A DNA stretch of 64,000 nucleotides, from the NCBI GenBank assembly GCA_964556005.1, contig CAZKUR010000008.1, positions 1 to 64,000 on the forward strand. The letters run 5' to 3'. The translations under genes and the position numbers were made by a program. This DNA comes from CAZKUR01 sp964556005. Lineage in GTDB: Bacteria > Bacteroidota > Ignavibacteria > Ignavibacteriales > Ignavibacteriaceae. Below the pieces are notes generated by a model, which made no database searches, was not told the origin of the DNA, and saw only the letters and a program-made list of their open reading frames with translations. Shown here one piece after another: positions 1-10,500 of this stretch. Numbering within the stretch: the first letter of the stretch is position 1; every line of letters starts with the position of its first letter.

Positions 1-51
1 GACGCCGCCCTCTCAAGGCGGAGATCACGGGTTCGAATCCCGTACGCGCTA
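1..51 (+). tRNA. tRNA-Glu (anticodon CUC), 3' part only
   Basis: The window opens inside a tRNA. The anticodon stem is CCGCC/GGCGG (5-9 with 17-21), around the seven-base loop CTCTCAA with anticodon CTC at 12-14. A five-base variable loop follows, then the T arm ACGGG-TTCGAAT-CCCGT (27-43), the 3' acceptor strand 44-50 and discriminator A at 51. No CCA is encoded. The anticodon stem and loop resemble typical bacterial tRNA-Glu, and CUC reads GAG. The D arm and 5' acceptor strand lie outside the window. Confidence 0.85.
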
Positions 52-59
52 CTAAAATT

Positions 60-500
60 TTAAGTATTGGGGACATGGTATAAGGAAATAAGTTTTTCTC
101 TTTTGCTTTTACCGGACAAGCAAGGATTCAAAAATTAAATCTAAATATAGGATAATGCACAACCTTTTTATCTTATTCAAAATACTATAAGCTTTGCTTT
201 TATTAAGAATTCTTTCCTGATTTATTTGGAAAATTAGAAAAGGATATAATCTCATATCAACAAAAATTGTATTATACTGTTGGATAAAAAAATGGTTTTT
301 CTTTTTTCGCTTTGCTAATTTCCTTTTGACTTTTGACTTTTTATATTTGACTTGATGATGATAAGTAATAATGTTCATCATGGAACAAATTTTAAATTAG
401 CATTGCAATCATTCAACTTTAGATTCATTTTGATTCAGTGTATTTAGTAGAATGTTTTATTATTTTTCAAACGGTATCAGTAAGAATTAGTATGTAAAGA
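60..500. other. AT-rich intergenic stretch
   Basis: About 440 bases between the tRNA and the ferredoxin-like gene. It is very AT-rich. A minus-strand reading frame (109-381) gives a lysine-rich 90-residue product with no recognisable motif and no convincing ribosome site, so it is not called. A short tandem TTTTGAC run lies near 325-352. No terminator or operator could be supported. Confidence 0.5.
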
Positions 501-845
501 ATGAAAAGGTACGAAAAGCATATTTTTGTTTGTGAAAATAAAAGGCCGCCAGATGATCCGCGAGGATGCTGTTCGGATAAAGGGAGCATCGATGTTCGAA
601 ATCTTTTTAAAAAAAGAATAAAAGAGCTAGGCTTAAAAACGGATGTTAGGGCAAATGCTGCCGGATGTCTCGATGCCTGTGAATTTGGTGTTTCAGTAGT
701 TGTTTATCCTGAGCAAATATGGTATGGCGGAGTTACTCTCAATGATGTTGAAGAAATTTTACAAAGTCATATCATAAATAATAAACCTGTCGAAAGGCTG
801 TTTATCAAACATCCTAAATTTTTTAAAGATGACATTAAAGTCTGA
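501..845 (+). CDS. [2Fe-2S] thioredoxin-like ferredoxin
   Basis: This 114-residue protein resembles the thioredoxin-fold [2Fe-2S] ferredoxins (the fold also found in NuoE and Shethna-type proteins). It opens with a beta-strand HIFVC. Cysteines at C11, C23/C24, C56 and C60 fit the cluster pattern, with C56 and C60 in AGCLDACEFG; the neighbouring GVSVVVYPEQIWYGGV stretch is typical of the family. It would act as a cytoplasmic one-electron carrier, and its partner is not evident. The 3' end overlaps the nth start by 17 bases, so the two are probably co-transcribed. Confidence 0.82.
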   Translation: MKRYEKHIFVCENKRPPDDPRGCCSDKGSIDVRNLFKKRIKELGLKTDVRANAAGCLDACEFGVSVVVYPEQIWYGGVTLNDVEEILQSHIINNKPVERLFIKHPKFFKDDIKV

Positions 846-1476
846 TAAAAAATATGCAGAGGAAGTATTCTCACGATTAAAGAAAGAATATCCTCATGTT
901 GAACCGGCATTAAATTTTAAATCGCCATTTCAACTTTTAATTGCAACAATTCTTTCCGCTCAATGTACCGACGAAAGGGTAAACATAGTTACCAAAGACT
1001 TATTTAAAAAATACAAAAAGCCGGAAGATTATGTAAAAGTGTCAAGTAAAGAGCTTGAAAATGATATTTATTCAACCGGATTTTACCGGCAAAAAGCAAA
1101 GAGTATCAAACAATGCTGTGAAACGATTATTGAAAAGTTTAAAGGTAAGGTACCGGGTAATTTTGATGAATTGAATATGCTTCCGGGAGTTGGAAGAAAA
1201 ACCGCATCCGTTGTTGCAGGCAATGCCTTCGGAATTCCGGCAGTCGCCGTAGATACACATGTAAAAAGATTGTCGAACTTATTGGGATTTATAAAATCCA
1301 ACGATCCTGTTAAAATTGAATTTAAATTGAAGGATTTGTTACCGGAAGAAGATTGGGCAAATGCCGGTCATTGGTTAGCAGCACATGGAAGAAAAATTTG
1401 TATTGCACGCCGGCCAAAATGTTTGGAGTGTGTATTGGGCGATATTTGTCCGAGTTATTATCCAAAGGTTAAATAA
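829..1476 (+). CDS. nth: Endonuclease III (DNA glycosylase/AP lyase)
   Basis: Base-excision repair enzyme that removes oxidised pyrimidines and nicks at abasic sites. At 215 residues it has the usual length. The helix-hairpin-helix motif LPGVGRKTA (about 118-126) supplies the catalytic lysine K124, and VDTHVKRLSN supplies the catalytic aspartate D142. The C-terminal [4Fe-4S] loop has the family spacing C-X6-C-X2-C-X5-C (CIARRPKC, CLEC, VLGDIC). All key residues are present. The ATG lies inside the end of the ferredoxin-like gene, suggesting translational coupling. Confidence 0.97.
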   Translation: MTLKSDKKYAEEVFSRLKKEYPHVEPALNFKSPFQLLIATILSAQCTDERVNIVTKDLFKKYKKPEDYVKVSSKELENDIYSTGFYRQKAKSIKQCCETIIEKFKGKVPGNFDELNMLPGVGRKTASVVAGNAFGIPAVAVDTHVKRLSNLLGFIKSNDPVKIEFKLKDLLPEEDWANAGHWLAAHGRKICIARRPKCLECVLGDICPSYYPKVK

Positions 1477-1505
1477 TTTTTTGAAAATTTTTTTTGAGTT
1501 TAAGG

Positions 1506-2072
1506 ATGAATGAAATAAGTAAAAATAGAGTTTTTTGTTTGAACATACTTAAAGAGTACACGCACAGCGACAGTCTTTTAAAGCATGCTTATGCTGTTGA
1601 AAGTTGTGTAAGAGCATATGCACAGAAATTCAATGAGGATGAGGAATACTGGGGAAATGTTGCATTGCTTCATGATTTCGATTATGAAAAATTTCCAACC
1701 GAACAGGAACATCCTTATAGAGGGTCTGAGATTCTGAAAGAAAAGGGCTTCGAGGAGAATTTCAGAAAAACCATTATGTCTCATGCAGATTACACAGGTA
1801 TTCCGAGAGATACACAGTTAGCAAAAGTGCTTTTTGCCTGCGATGAACTTGCAGGCTTCATAACTGCTGTAACTTATGTTCGGCCGAATAAATCGATTGA
1901 TGAAGTTGAAGTCAAATCGGTTAAGAAGAAATTGAAGGATAAAGCATTCGCCAGATCGGTAAACCGGGAAGATATTTATAAAGGTGCCGAAGAACTTGGC
2001 ATACCATTAGACCAACATATTCAATTCTGTATTGACGCTATGAAAAAGAATGAGGAAATTTTAGGTTTATAA
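1506..2072 (+). CDS. HD-domain phosphohydrolase-like protein
   Basis: Small cytoplasmic HD-domain protein of 188 residues from the ATG at 1506. A TTG at 1494 would add four residues but has only a T-run upstream, so the ATG is preferred. HD-superfamily metal ligands are visible as an early histidine (LLKHAYAVE), the HD pair in VALLHDFDYEKFP and a later histidine in MSHADYTG. Proteins of this size and layout are usually annotated as HDIG-type hydrolases of unknown substrate. A cluster of hairpins at 2094-2152 follows the stop. Confidence 0.8.
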   Translation: MNEISKNRVFCLNILKEYTHSDSLLKHAYAVESCVRAYAQKFNEDEEYWGNVALLHDFDYEKFPTEQEHPYRGSEILKEKGFEENFRKTIMSHADYTGIPRDTQLAKVLFACDELAGFITAVTYVRPNKSIDEVEVKSVKKKLKDKAFARSVNREDIYKGAEELGIPLDQHIQFCIDAMKKNEEILGL

Positions 2073-2093
2073 AATTATATTTGCTATTTTTAT

Positions 2094-2152
2094 CCGTTCA
2101 AAAACGGCAAATAATCGTAAAATATTAAATATGACTTGATTCTTTATCAAGT
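2094..2152 (+). terminator. Two small hairpins after the HD gene (possible terminator)
   Basis: CCGTT-CAAA-AACGG (2094-2107) is followed by a perfect 7-bp stem ACTTGAT/ATCAAGT (2134-2140 with 2146-2152). The downstream sequence is AT-rich but has no clean T-run, so terminator activity is only a possibility. They lie in the gap between the HD gene and porU. Confidence 0.3.
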
Positions 2153-2276
2153 TGTTCGTTAAATTTTAGTCAGAATTTCAGGAGATTTCTTAAGAGAATT
2201 TGCTACAAAAATATTTCTTAAATAAAAGAAGTATAAAATAAATATTACGTAATATTTGGTGAATATTTTTCTACGA

Positions 2277-5200
2277 ATGAAAAGCAAATTCTTAATTTTA
2301 TTTCTTTTTGCTGTTGCTCAAATTTTTTCTCAGAGCAATTTAAAGATCCTTTCTTCAAATAGATCCTCAATTACCATTCAATATTCTCCTGTTTTTAACG
2401 ATACGACAAAAATTATAATTGATTCGAAGAATTATTTGAAGATAGATTTTGGCGGTGGCGAAACTCCAAATCAATATGACGACGGCTTGCCTGACGTAAA
2501 AGCAAGATATTTAAACATTGGGGTCCCGTCTGAATTCGGAAATACTATTCAAGTATTAAGCTCTTCATATAGAACAATTGATGGATTAATTTGCCCGATT
2601 CCTTATTTCTATAAAGATTCAGGTATGGTTGCTTCGGGATATAAAATATCGAATAATTATTATAACTATAAAAATCCTCCAAACCTCGTAACTTTTGATG
2701 AATTTGGAATAGCACGGGGATTACCGGTTCAAACAGTAAGGATAAATCCTGTGAAGTTCGATCCTTCTGCGGGCAGAATAACTTTATATAGTCAAATTGT
2801 TTTCAAGGTTATTTTTTCAGCAAAACAAACTCTTTCAACAAAACCTGCGGATAGTTTTATTCGAGATGCCGTTATTAATTTTAATTCCGCAAAATACTGG
2901 GTTAAAGTTAAATCAAGAAGATTAAATAAAGTAACTACAAACAGTGTTTTGGCAACCGGGAAATGGATTAGGTTCGAAGCACCGGAAGAAGGAATTTATA
3001 AAATTGATAAAGCAACGCTTTCATCTTTTGGAATCGATCCAAATTCGATTGACCCAAGAGATATAAAAATATATAACAACGGAGGATTTGTTCTTCCGGA
3101 AAATGTTACTATGCCAGTCCCGGATAGTTTAATTCAAAATGCAATTTTCGTTTCCGGAGAATCTGACGGAAAATTCGATGACGGCGATTATATTCTGTTT
3201 TATGGAAGAGGTATCAATTTCTGGAATTACGATTCAACTGCGCATACGATTAAAAGAAATTCAGACCCGTATTCTGCTCAAAATTATTATTGGATTACAG
3301 CCGACGGAGCACCAGGGAAACGCATACAGAATGAACCAAGCCTTCAACAAAATCCCGGTGTAGTTTCTTCAACAACGCCTGCATTTAAATCTTGGGATGA
3401 AGACAAAATAAATATTTTGGGTAGCGGCAGAAATTTTATCGGCGATTTATATAATGAAGAGATGCCGAGTCATACCTACATTAATAAACTGGATAATTTG
3501 ATCAGCGGATCGGAAATAAATTATAAATTTAGATTTGTAAATTCGGATTTAAATCAGGTTTTATTAACAATTGATGAAAATTCCAGTACTCTATATTCTA
3601 AATATATTTATGGGCTTCAACGATATGGAGATACTAATGAGATTGAATTTTCCAAAGGATATCCGACGATTGATTACTTTGCTTTTAACGGAAATCTTCC
3701 CGACGATAGAAGTGTACTGAAATTTATTTTTAACGCAACGGGTTCGAATTCAAAAGGATATATTGATTATTTTGAAATATCTTACACTGCCGGCTTAGCT
3801 CCGGTGGATAATAAATTAATTTTTTATTCGCCCGACACGAATGCCGTTGTTGAATACAGGCTGCACAATTTTCCTAACAGCAATATCAAAGTTTTCGATG
3901 TATCGGATTTTTCAAATGTAAAAATGATCACTAATCCAAATCTTTTAAGCGGTGGAGAATTCAGATTCAGAAAACAAGAAACTCAAGGCAAAGTATCAAA
4001 ATTTATTGCTGTAGGTTCCGATAATTACTTAACACCGACTAACCCTGAAGAAATTGATAATCAGAATTTACATGGTATAAATCCCGGTGCTGAATATGTG
4101 ATTATTACGGATAAAAAATGGCATTCGCAGGCAGAACGGTTAAAAAATTACCGGGAGAATGAAGCAAAAGTTAAACTGAGCGGTGTTGTTGTAGATATAG
4201 ATAAAATTTTCAATGAATTCTCCTGCGGCATGACCGATGTGAGCGGACTTCGCAATTTTATTAAGTATGCTTATGACAATTGGACGATAAAGCCAAAATA
4301 CATATTATTGTTTGGCGACGGTACTTATGATTATAAAAATATCGAAGGGGCAAACAATAACTTTATAATTCCTTATGAATCTGCTGAAAGCCTGAATGGT
4401 ATTACAAGTCTAACTACGGATGATTTCTTTGTAAGGGTCGACGGTAATGATTTTAAACCGGACTTGGCAATTGGAAGAATCACCGTTAATTCACCCACAG
4501 AAGCAGACAACATTGTAGATAAAATCATTCGGTATGAGACGCAATCAGATTTTGGTAATTGGCGGAATTTGATTACTCTGGTGGCAGATGACGGCTGGGC
4601 GGGAACAGATTATGAAGGTAATATACATACCCAACCATGTGAAGTTTTAGCTAATAATTTAATTCCGAAATCTTATGATATAAATAAAATTTATTCGGCA
4701 GGGTACCCGGCAATTCTTACAGGAGACGGAAGAAGAAAACCTGCCGTTAACCAGGCTATATTAAATCAAATGAATGAAGGCACTTTGATTGTAAATTTTG
4801 TAGGGCATGGTAATCCGGATGTTTGGACACATGAAGATATTTTTGATAGAAACACATCTATCCCATTATTGAAAAACAGCAGATATTTTTTCCTCGGAAC
4901 ATGGACATGCGACTTCGGCTATTTTGATGAAACAAATGTACAAAGTGGTGCTGAGGAATTAACAATGAAACCGGACGGCGGGAGCATTGCAGCTTTTACA
5001 TCAGCAAGAGTTGTATATTCTAATGAAAATGCAGCTATAATGGATACAGTTTACCATTATCTTCTTGATTATAAAAGAGATACACTTAATCTGCCGATTA
5101 CATTAGGGCAAATGTCGTTCTTAACGAAGGTAAAAAGATTCGGCCAGAATGATCAAAAATATTTTTTGTTGGGTGATCCTGCATTACGCCTGTTGGTACC

Positions 5201-6269
5201 TGAATATAAAGCTATTATTGATTCAGTTGACAGTTTCCCAGTTTCTTCGGATTCAGCAATTCAAGTTAGAGCTTTGAGTGATACAAAAATAAAAGGACAC
5301 TTGATTAATACCGACGGAACTAAATGGACCGACTTTTCCGGTGAAGGTGAATTAACTGTTTATGATTCAGACAGGAATACACTTCTAAAGGAAATAAATT
5401 ATACTGTTACTGTTTCAGGAGGCATTTTATTTAGAGGCAGGGTATCAATTAATAACGGTGATTTTTCGGTAAATTTTGTAGTCCCAAAAGATATTTCTTA
5501 TGAAAATAAAAACGGTAAAATTCTTCTTTATTTCGACGGTCAAAGCGTCGATGGTGTCGGGTTTACAAGAAACATTATCGTAGGTGGAACGGATACTACC
5601 ACCACCAATGACGGTAATGGCCCGGATATTCAAATATATTTTGATAATAATTCTTCAAAATACACATATCTGATTACTCCACAATCAGAATTAACCGTTA
5701 AGCTTTCCGATGCAACGGGATTAAATACAACTGGCACAGGAGTTGGGCATTTGATGGAAGGGATATTAAATGATCAAGAATCAAATCCTATTGATTTTAC
5801 CAATTATTTCACCGGAGATCTTGATGCCGGCGGAAAATCAGGTGAAATTAACTATAAATTTAACCATCTTTCGGATGGTCATTATAAACTGCAAATAAAA
5901 GCGTGGGATGTTTTTAATAATTACTCCACAGCCACAACTTATTTCAATTTAGTTACAGGTGATGATCTTGTCTTGCAGGATGTTTACAATTATCCCAATC
6001 CATTTTCTTCAAACACCTGGTTCACCTTCCAGCAAAATTTAAATAAAACACTGGATGTGAGAATTAAAATTTATACAATTGCCGGAAGACTAATCAAAGA
6101 AATTGATAGATATGATTTGTTTGATCGTTTTGTAAAAATTGCCTGGGACGGTACGGACGAAGACGGAAGCCGGGTTGCTAACGGTACTTACTTATACAAA
6201 CTGATTGTAAGAACGTCCGACGGTCAATTTAACAAAAGTGTACTTGGTAAATTGGCAATAATTAGATAA
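2277..6269 (+). CDS. porU: Type IX secretion system sortase PorU (C25 peptidase)
   Basis: PorU is the outer-membrane-associated cysteine peptidase that cuts C-terminal sorting domains off T9SS cargo and joins the cargo to the surface anchor. From the ATG at 2277 it has 1330 residues, opening with a signal peptide (MKSKFLILFLFAVAQIFSQ); a TTG at 2256 is in frame but would precede the signal peptide with extra residues. The gingipain-like C25 domain is in the middle. The candidate catalytic histidine is H844 in VNFVGHGNP and the cysteine is C878 in GTWTCDFG. The C-terminus carries a beta-sandwich with YNYPNPF and NGTYLYKLIV, as in sorting domains. It lies just upstream of porV, its known partner. 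Confidence 0.92.
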   Translation: MKSKFLILFLFAVAQIFSQSNLKILSSNRSSITIQYSPVFNDTTKIIIDSKNYLKIDFGGGETPNQYDDGLPDVKARYLNIGVPSEFGNTIQVLSSSYRTIDGLICPIPYFYKDSGMVASGYKISNNYYNYKNPPNLVTFDEFGIARGLPVQTVRINPVKFDPSAGRITLYSQIVFKVIFSAKQTLSTKPADSFIRDAVINFNSAKYWVKVKSRRLNKVTTNSVLATGKWIRFEAPEEGIYKIDKATLSSFGIDPNSIDPRDIKIYNNGGFVLPENVTMPVPDSLIQNAIFVSGESDGKFDDGDYILFYGRGINFWNYDSTAHTIKRNSDPYSAQNYYWITADGAPGKRIQNEPSLQQNPGVVSSTTPAFKSWDEDKINILGSGRNFIGDLYNEEMPSHTYINKLDNLISGSEINYKFRFVNSDLNQVLLTIDENSSTLYSKYIYGLQRYGDTNEIEFSKGYPTIDYFAFNGNLPDDRSVLKFIFNATGSNSKGYIDYFEISYTAGLAPVDNKLIFYSPDTNAVVEYRLHNFPNSNIKVFDVSDFSNVKMITNPNLLSGGEFRFRKQETQGKVSKFIAVGSDNYLTPTNPEEIDNQNLHGINPGAEYVIITDKKWHSQAERLKNYRENEAKVKLSGVVVDIDKIFNEFSCGMTDVSGLRNFIKYAYDNWTIKPKYILLFGDGTYDYKNIEGANNNFIIPYESAESLNGITSLTTDDFFVRVDGNDFKPDLAIGRITVNSPTEADNIVDKIIRYETQSDFGNWRNLITLVADDGWAGTDYEGNIHTQPCEVLANNLIPKSYDINKIYSAGYPAILTGDGRRKPAVNQAILNQMNEGTLIVNFVGHGNPDVWTHEDIFDRNTSIPLLKNSRYFFLGTWTCDFGYFDETNVQSGAEELTMKPDGGSIAAFTSARVVYSNENAAIMDTVYHYLLDYKRDTLNLPITLGQMSFLTKVKRFGQNDQKYFLLGDPALRLLVPEYKAIIDSVDSFPVSSDSAIQVRALSDTKIKGHLINTDGTKWTDFSGEGELTVYDSDRNTLLKEINYTVTVSGGILFRGRVSINNGDFSVNFVVPKDISYENKNGKILLYFDGQSVDGVGFTRNIIVGGTDTTTTNDGNGPDIQIYFDNNSSKYTYLITPQSELTVKLSDATGLNTTGTGVGHLMEGILNDQESNPIDFTNYFTGDLDAGGKSGEINYKFNHLSDGHYKLQIKAWDVFNNYSTATTYFNLVTGDDLVLQDVYNYPNPFSSNTWFTFQQNLNKTLDVRIKIYTIAGRLIKEIDRYDLFDRFVKIAWDGTDEDGSRVANGTYLYKLIVRTSDGQFNKSVLGKLAIIR

Positions 6270-6383
6270 ATTTTTTTGTGTAGAATTTCAATATTTATAA
6301 AGGTTATATTATCGTTTGAATTTTACATTGATAGGTTTTAAAAAGCAAATAAAGAGATAAATTATTAACGGAGGAAATAAATT

Positions 6384-7553
6384 ATGAAACTATTTCTTGG
6401 GCTGTTGTTGGTCAGCTTACTTGCATTTTCAATGGAAAAAGTTACGTATGCGCAAGGCGAAACTGCTGTACCTTTCTTATTGCTGGCGCCTGATTCAAGG
6501 GCTGGAGGCATGGGCGAATCCGGAGGCGGATTAGCCGATAATTCGGCAGCTATATTTTGGAACCCGGCAGGAATTGCATTCTTATCCGGTACCGAAGTAA
6601 GTATAACTCACAGTAACTGGCTGCCACAGTTTAACCTCGATTTATTCTATGATTACCTGACTTTCAGAAAATACATTGACGATCTAAGCGGCAGTGTTAC
6701 CGCAAGTGTTACTTATATGAATTTTGGTGAATTTGTTCGTACCGATGAAACCGGACCGACATCCTTAGGCACATTCAATGCATTTGATGCTGCTTTGACT
6801 TTAGGTTATGCAACAAAATTATCAAGCGACTGGGGCCTGGGATTTAACTTTAGAATTATTCACAGCCAGTTATCTCCGCAGGGAGCCGGTAATGAACAAG
6901 GATCTGGCGTTGCTACTACCGTTAGTTTTGATGTTGCTACCATGTGGAGGCCTACCAAGCTTGTATTGCCGTTTATCGATTATGATATGGGAAAAGAGTT
7001 CAGTGTTGGTGTAAATATCAGCAACCTTGGGCCTAAGATTTATTATATTGACAAAGCGCAAGCTGACCCGATTCCTACAAATTTCAGACTTGGCTTCGCT
7101 TACAAACTGGTTGATGATGAATACAATTCGCTTATCTACACTCTCGACTTTAGTAAGCTTTTAGTGAGTAGAAAAGTTTCAGGCGATAATGTAACCGCTA
7201 GACCATTCTATCAGGCTCTCTTCTATTCATGGGGCGACAAGCCGTTAAGCCAGGAACTTAAAGAGGTTGTTTCTTCTATGGGTTTCGAGTACGTTTATGG
7301 GCAGCCAGGTGATTTTTTGTTTGCTTTGCGTACCGGCTACTTTTACGAAGACCCGTCGAACGGTAATAGAAAATTCATAACCCTCGGCGCTGGAATTCGT
7401 TATGATATTTACGGATTTGACTTTAGTTATATAACTTCGTCTGTTTTCAAAGGCGGGGATCAAAGTCCGCTTTCCGATACATTAAGATTCACCGTTTCCG
7501 TTGGCTGGGGTGCTGCTCCTGAAACAACGAAAGGCCTGCCAAGAGGAATTTAA
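6384..7553 (+). CDS. porV: Type IX secretion outer-membrane protein PorV
   Basis: PorV is a FadL-like outer-membrane barrel that receives T9SS cargo from the translocon and presents it to PorU. The 389-residue protein has a signal peptide (MKLFLGLLLVSLLAFSMEKVTYAQ) and then the family N-terminal signature with PDSRAGGMGES and FWNPAGIAFL. The remainder is alternating amphipathic strands with aromatic belts. The start is preceded by a strong ribosome site, GGAGG, at about 6370. It follows porU by 114 bases and is followed 6 bases after its stop by the M6-like gene, so these three probably form one transcription unit. Confidence 0.92.
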   Translation: MKLFLGLLLVSLLAFSMEKVTYAQGETAVPFLLLAPDSRAGGMGESGGGLADNSAAIFWNPAGIAFLSGTEVSITHSNWLPQFNLDLFYDYLTFRKYIDDLSGSVTASVTYMNFGEFVRTDETGPTSLGTFNAFDAALTLGYATKLSSDWGLGFNFRIIHSQLSPQGAGNEQGSGVATTVSFDVATMWRPTKLVLPFIDYDMGKEFSVGVNISNLGPKIYYIDKAQADPIPTNFRLGFAYKLVDDEYNSLIYTLDFSKLLVSRKVSGDNVTARPFYQALFYSWGDKPLSQELKEVVSSMGFEYVYGQPGDFLFALRTGYFYEDPSNGNRKFITLGAGIRYDIYGFDFSYITSSVFKGGDQSPLSDTLRFTVSVGWGAAPETTKGLPRGI

Positions 7554-7559
7554 ATTCTT

Positions 7560-10500
7560 ATGACGAAATATTTTTGCTTTTTTTCTATTCTGATAATCTG
7601 GTTGGGCAGTATATCTGCCCAATCATTTATCGGGAAATTAAATGCTAATCCATATACTAGCCCAAAGAAATTCACTTCTTCGGATACATTAAAGATTCTT
7701 GCCGTAATGGTAAGTTTCCAGCCGGACAGGGATGAAACAACTGTTGGAAACGGGCAATTCGGTTCGAACTATTCTCAAAATTACGGCAATACAATTTTAG
7801 ATCCGCTGCCGCATAATAAATCTTATTTCGAAGCTCATCTAAAATTTATTAAAAATTATTTTGAAAAAGTTTCAAACGGTAATTTGAATATTGCATTTAC
7901 TGTTCTTCCTGATACGTTGACACTGCCCAAAACGATGAGGGATTATTCACCTCCTCCTAATTCGGATAATTTTACAAATCTTGCAGATTTTTCGAAGGAA
8001 GTTTGGCAGAAAGCGGATTCTGCTTATCCTAATTTTGATTATCAGGATTACCAGCTTTTTATAATTTTCCATGCCGGAGTCGGCAGAGATATTTCACTGC
8101 CAGGCAGCCTTGGCAATGAGAGAGATTTACCTTCGGTTTATTTAAGCCTAAAATCTCTTCAAAATATTTATGGGAATTCTTTCCAGGGATTTGATATTCC
8201 CAACAGCAATTTTAAAATTTCAAATTCGATGATAATTCCTGAAACGGAAAGCAGGGAAGTATCGACATACGGCGGAACAGTTTTATTCCAGATAACTATC
8301 AACGGATTGCTTGCTGCAAGTGTTGGAAGTTATTTAGGCCTTCCGGATTTATTCGATACAAATACCGGACTTAGTGCTATCGGAAGATTCGGGTTAATGG
8401 ATGGCCAGGCAATATTCGGTTATGCAGGGATTTTTCCTCCCGAACCTTCGCCCTGGTCAAAAATTTATTTAGGATGGGCAACTCCTGTTACTGTCCAGCC
8501 GGGAAATTGCAACGTTAATGTTGTTACAAAATTAGCCGCAAGTCTTTCCGATACCGTTATATTAAAAGTTCCTTTAAATTCCTCCGAATATTTTCTTGTT
8601 GAAAACAGAAGCAGGGACGCAAACCATAACGGTTCGGTTGTAACTTATGAGGTGAACGGGCAGGCTTTTACTAAAACTTTTGTTAAGGATACAACCGGTT
8701 ATGAAAGCACTGAAGTAGATTCACTTTACGGTGTAGTTACTAATGTTGATGAATTTGATTGGGCAGTCCCTGGGAGCGGTATTGTAATATGGCATATCGA
8801 TGACAATGTAATTAACCAAAAAATAGCTGATGATCAAATTAATAACGATAAAGCAGATAGAGGTGTATATGTTGAAGAAGCAGACGGAGTGCAGGATATA
8901 GGCGAAATTTTTACAACTGTTTTAGGCGACCAGATCGTTGGTGAAGGAACGGAGTATGATTTATGGTATAAATCGAATCCCTCACAGCTTTACAAAAATA
9001 TTTTTTCCAAAGATACGAGACCGAATACAAATACAAATTCCGGTGCAAACAGCTTAATCACTATTTCCGGTTTCTCAAATATTTCCAATAAAATGAGCTT
9101 TAAAATCGCTTATGGTGATTCCATTATAAAACCTATTTTCAGTACAAACCTGAGTAGAGGAACTAATCCGGAATATTTAACTTCGGTAAACGGAAGTGCA
9201 AATATAGGATTTGCAGTTGTATCAAACGGAAATTTAACCTTAGTCGATACCGGTGGAACTATTATTACTACCATCCCAAGTTTTACTAAATTTAAAGCTG
9301 CTTCAACAGTTTACAACAATACTACGTATGTAATAGGAGTTTCCGATTCGATACTGAACGTTTATATGAACGACGGAACAAATAGTTATCTGGGAACCGC
9401 ACAAACAGGGGTTATCATAACGGCTCCTCCAGTTATTAAATTTAACACTAATAGTGAACCGTTCATTTTGCTAGGAACATCCAATGGAAAAATTTTAACT
9501 TATACAACCGGCCAGCTGCCTGCTTCCAGTCCTATGTTAAACGACAGTTCGGTGATTGATCCGCAGGTAAATATAGAAAAAATTGCATCGACCAGCGATT
9601 ATTTCTCTATGATTGCCAGGCCGTCCGCGCAAGGGCTGCCGTCATCTCCGGTTTCGTATAATTTATTTTTTGACTCTAAAGGAAATTCTTTCGAGTTTAC
9701 CCAGGAATTTCCCGTTGATCTTGCATTAACTAAAGATAAAAACGGGAAATATCTTTCGATTGTATTAACCGACAAAAATAATTTCTATTTAATAGAAGAC
9801 GGCAAGTTAACTGCGAATTGGAATGTTAACTCTTCAAGCCCTGTAAGTCATTTTTCGATTGCCGACATAAGAAGAGATGGTGAAAATTATATCCTTTATA
9901 CAAGTGAAGGTAAACTCGAAGTAAGAAATTTAAGCGGTGCACTTGCAGATAATTTTTCGATAGATGATCCGAATAGTAACGGGTTTGTTGGTACACCTGT
10001 AGCCGCTGATTTCGAAGGAGATAATAATTCGGAAATACTGGCAACAACTTCGGATGGAAGAATTTTCGCATATGACGGTGGAACCGGCAAAGTTATTTTT
10101 GGATTTCCACTTGCTTCGGGAGACTCAATTACAACAGTACCTTCAATGTTTATTCATGAAGGGAAATTAAGTCTTATTGCAGCTAATAATAAATATAATA
10201 TCAGCGCATGGGAAATCGGCCCGACTGAAGGAACACAATATTGGTCCGAAGAAAACGGTAACAGTTTGAATTCTTCATTTACTCAAGCTGCATCAAGTGT
10301 AAATTTCAACGATGCATTTTTCCCGTCACAAAGGGCATATAATTATCCTAATCCTGTTTACGGCAGTCAAACTTATATAAGGTATTATGTTTCAGAGAAT
10401 TCTAAAATAAATATTAAAATATTTGATCTTGCCGGAGATTTTGTTGCCGAGTTAAATGATAATGCACGCGGAGGATTTGACAATGAAACAGTCTGGGATG

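Noticed and set aside
325..352. TTTTGAC tandem run, possible repeat or -35 cluster
   Set aside because: Only two or three short units with no -10 partner; probably low-complexity AT-rich sequence.
109..381. A 90-residue minus-strand reading frame beside tRNA-Glu
   Set aside because: The product is lysine-rich with no domain, lies in AT-rich DNA and lacks a clear ribosome site.
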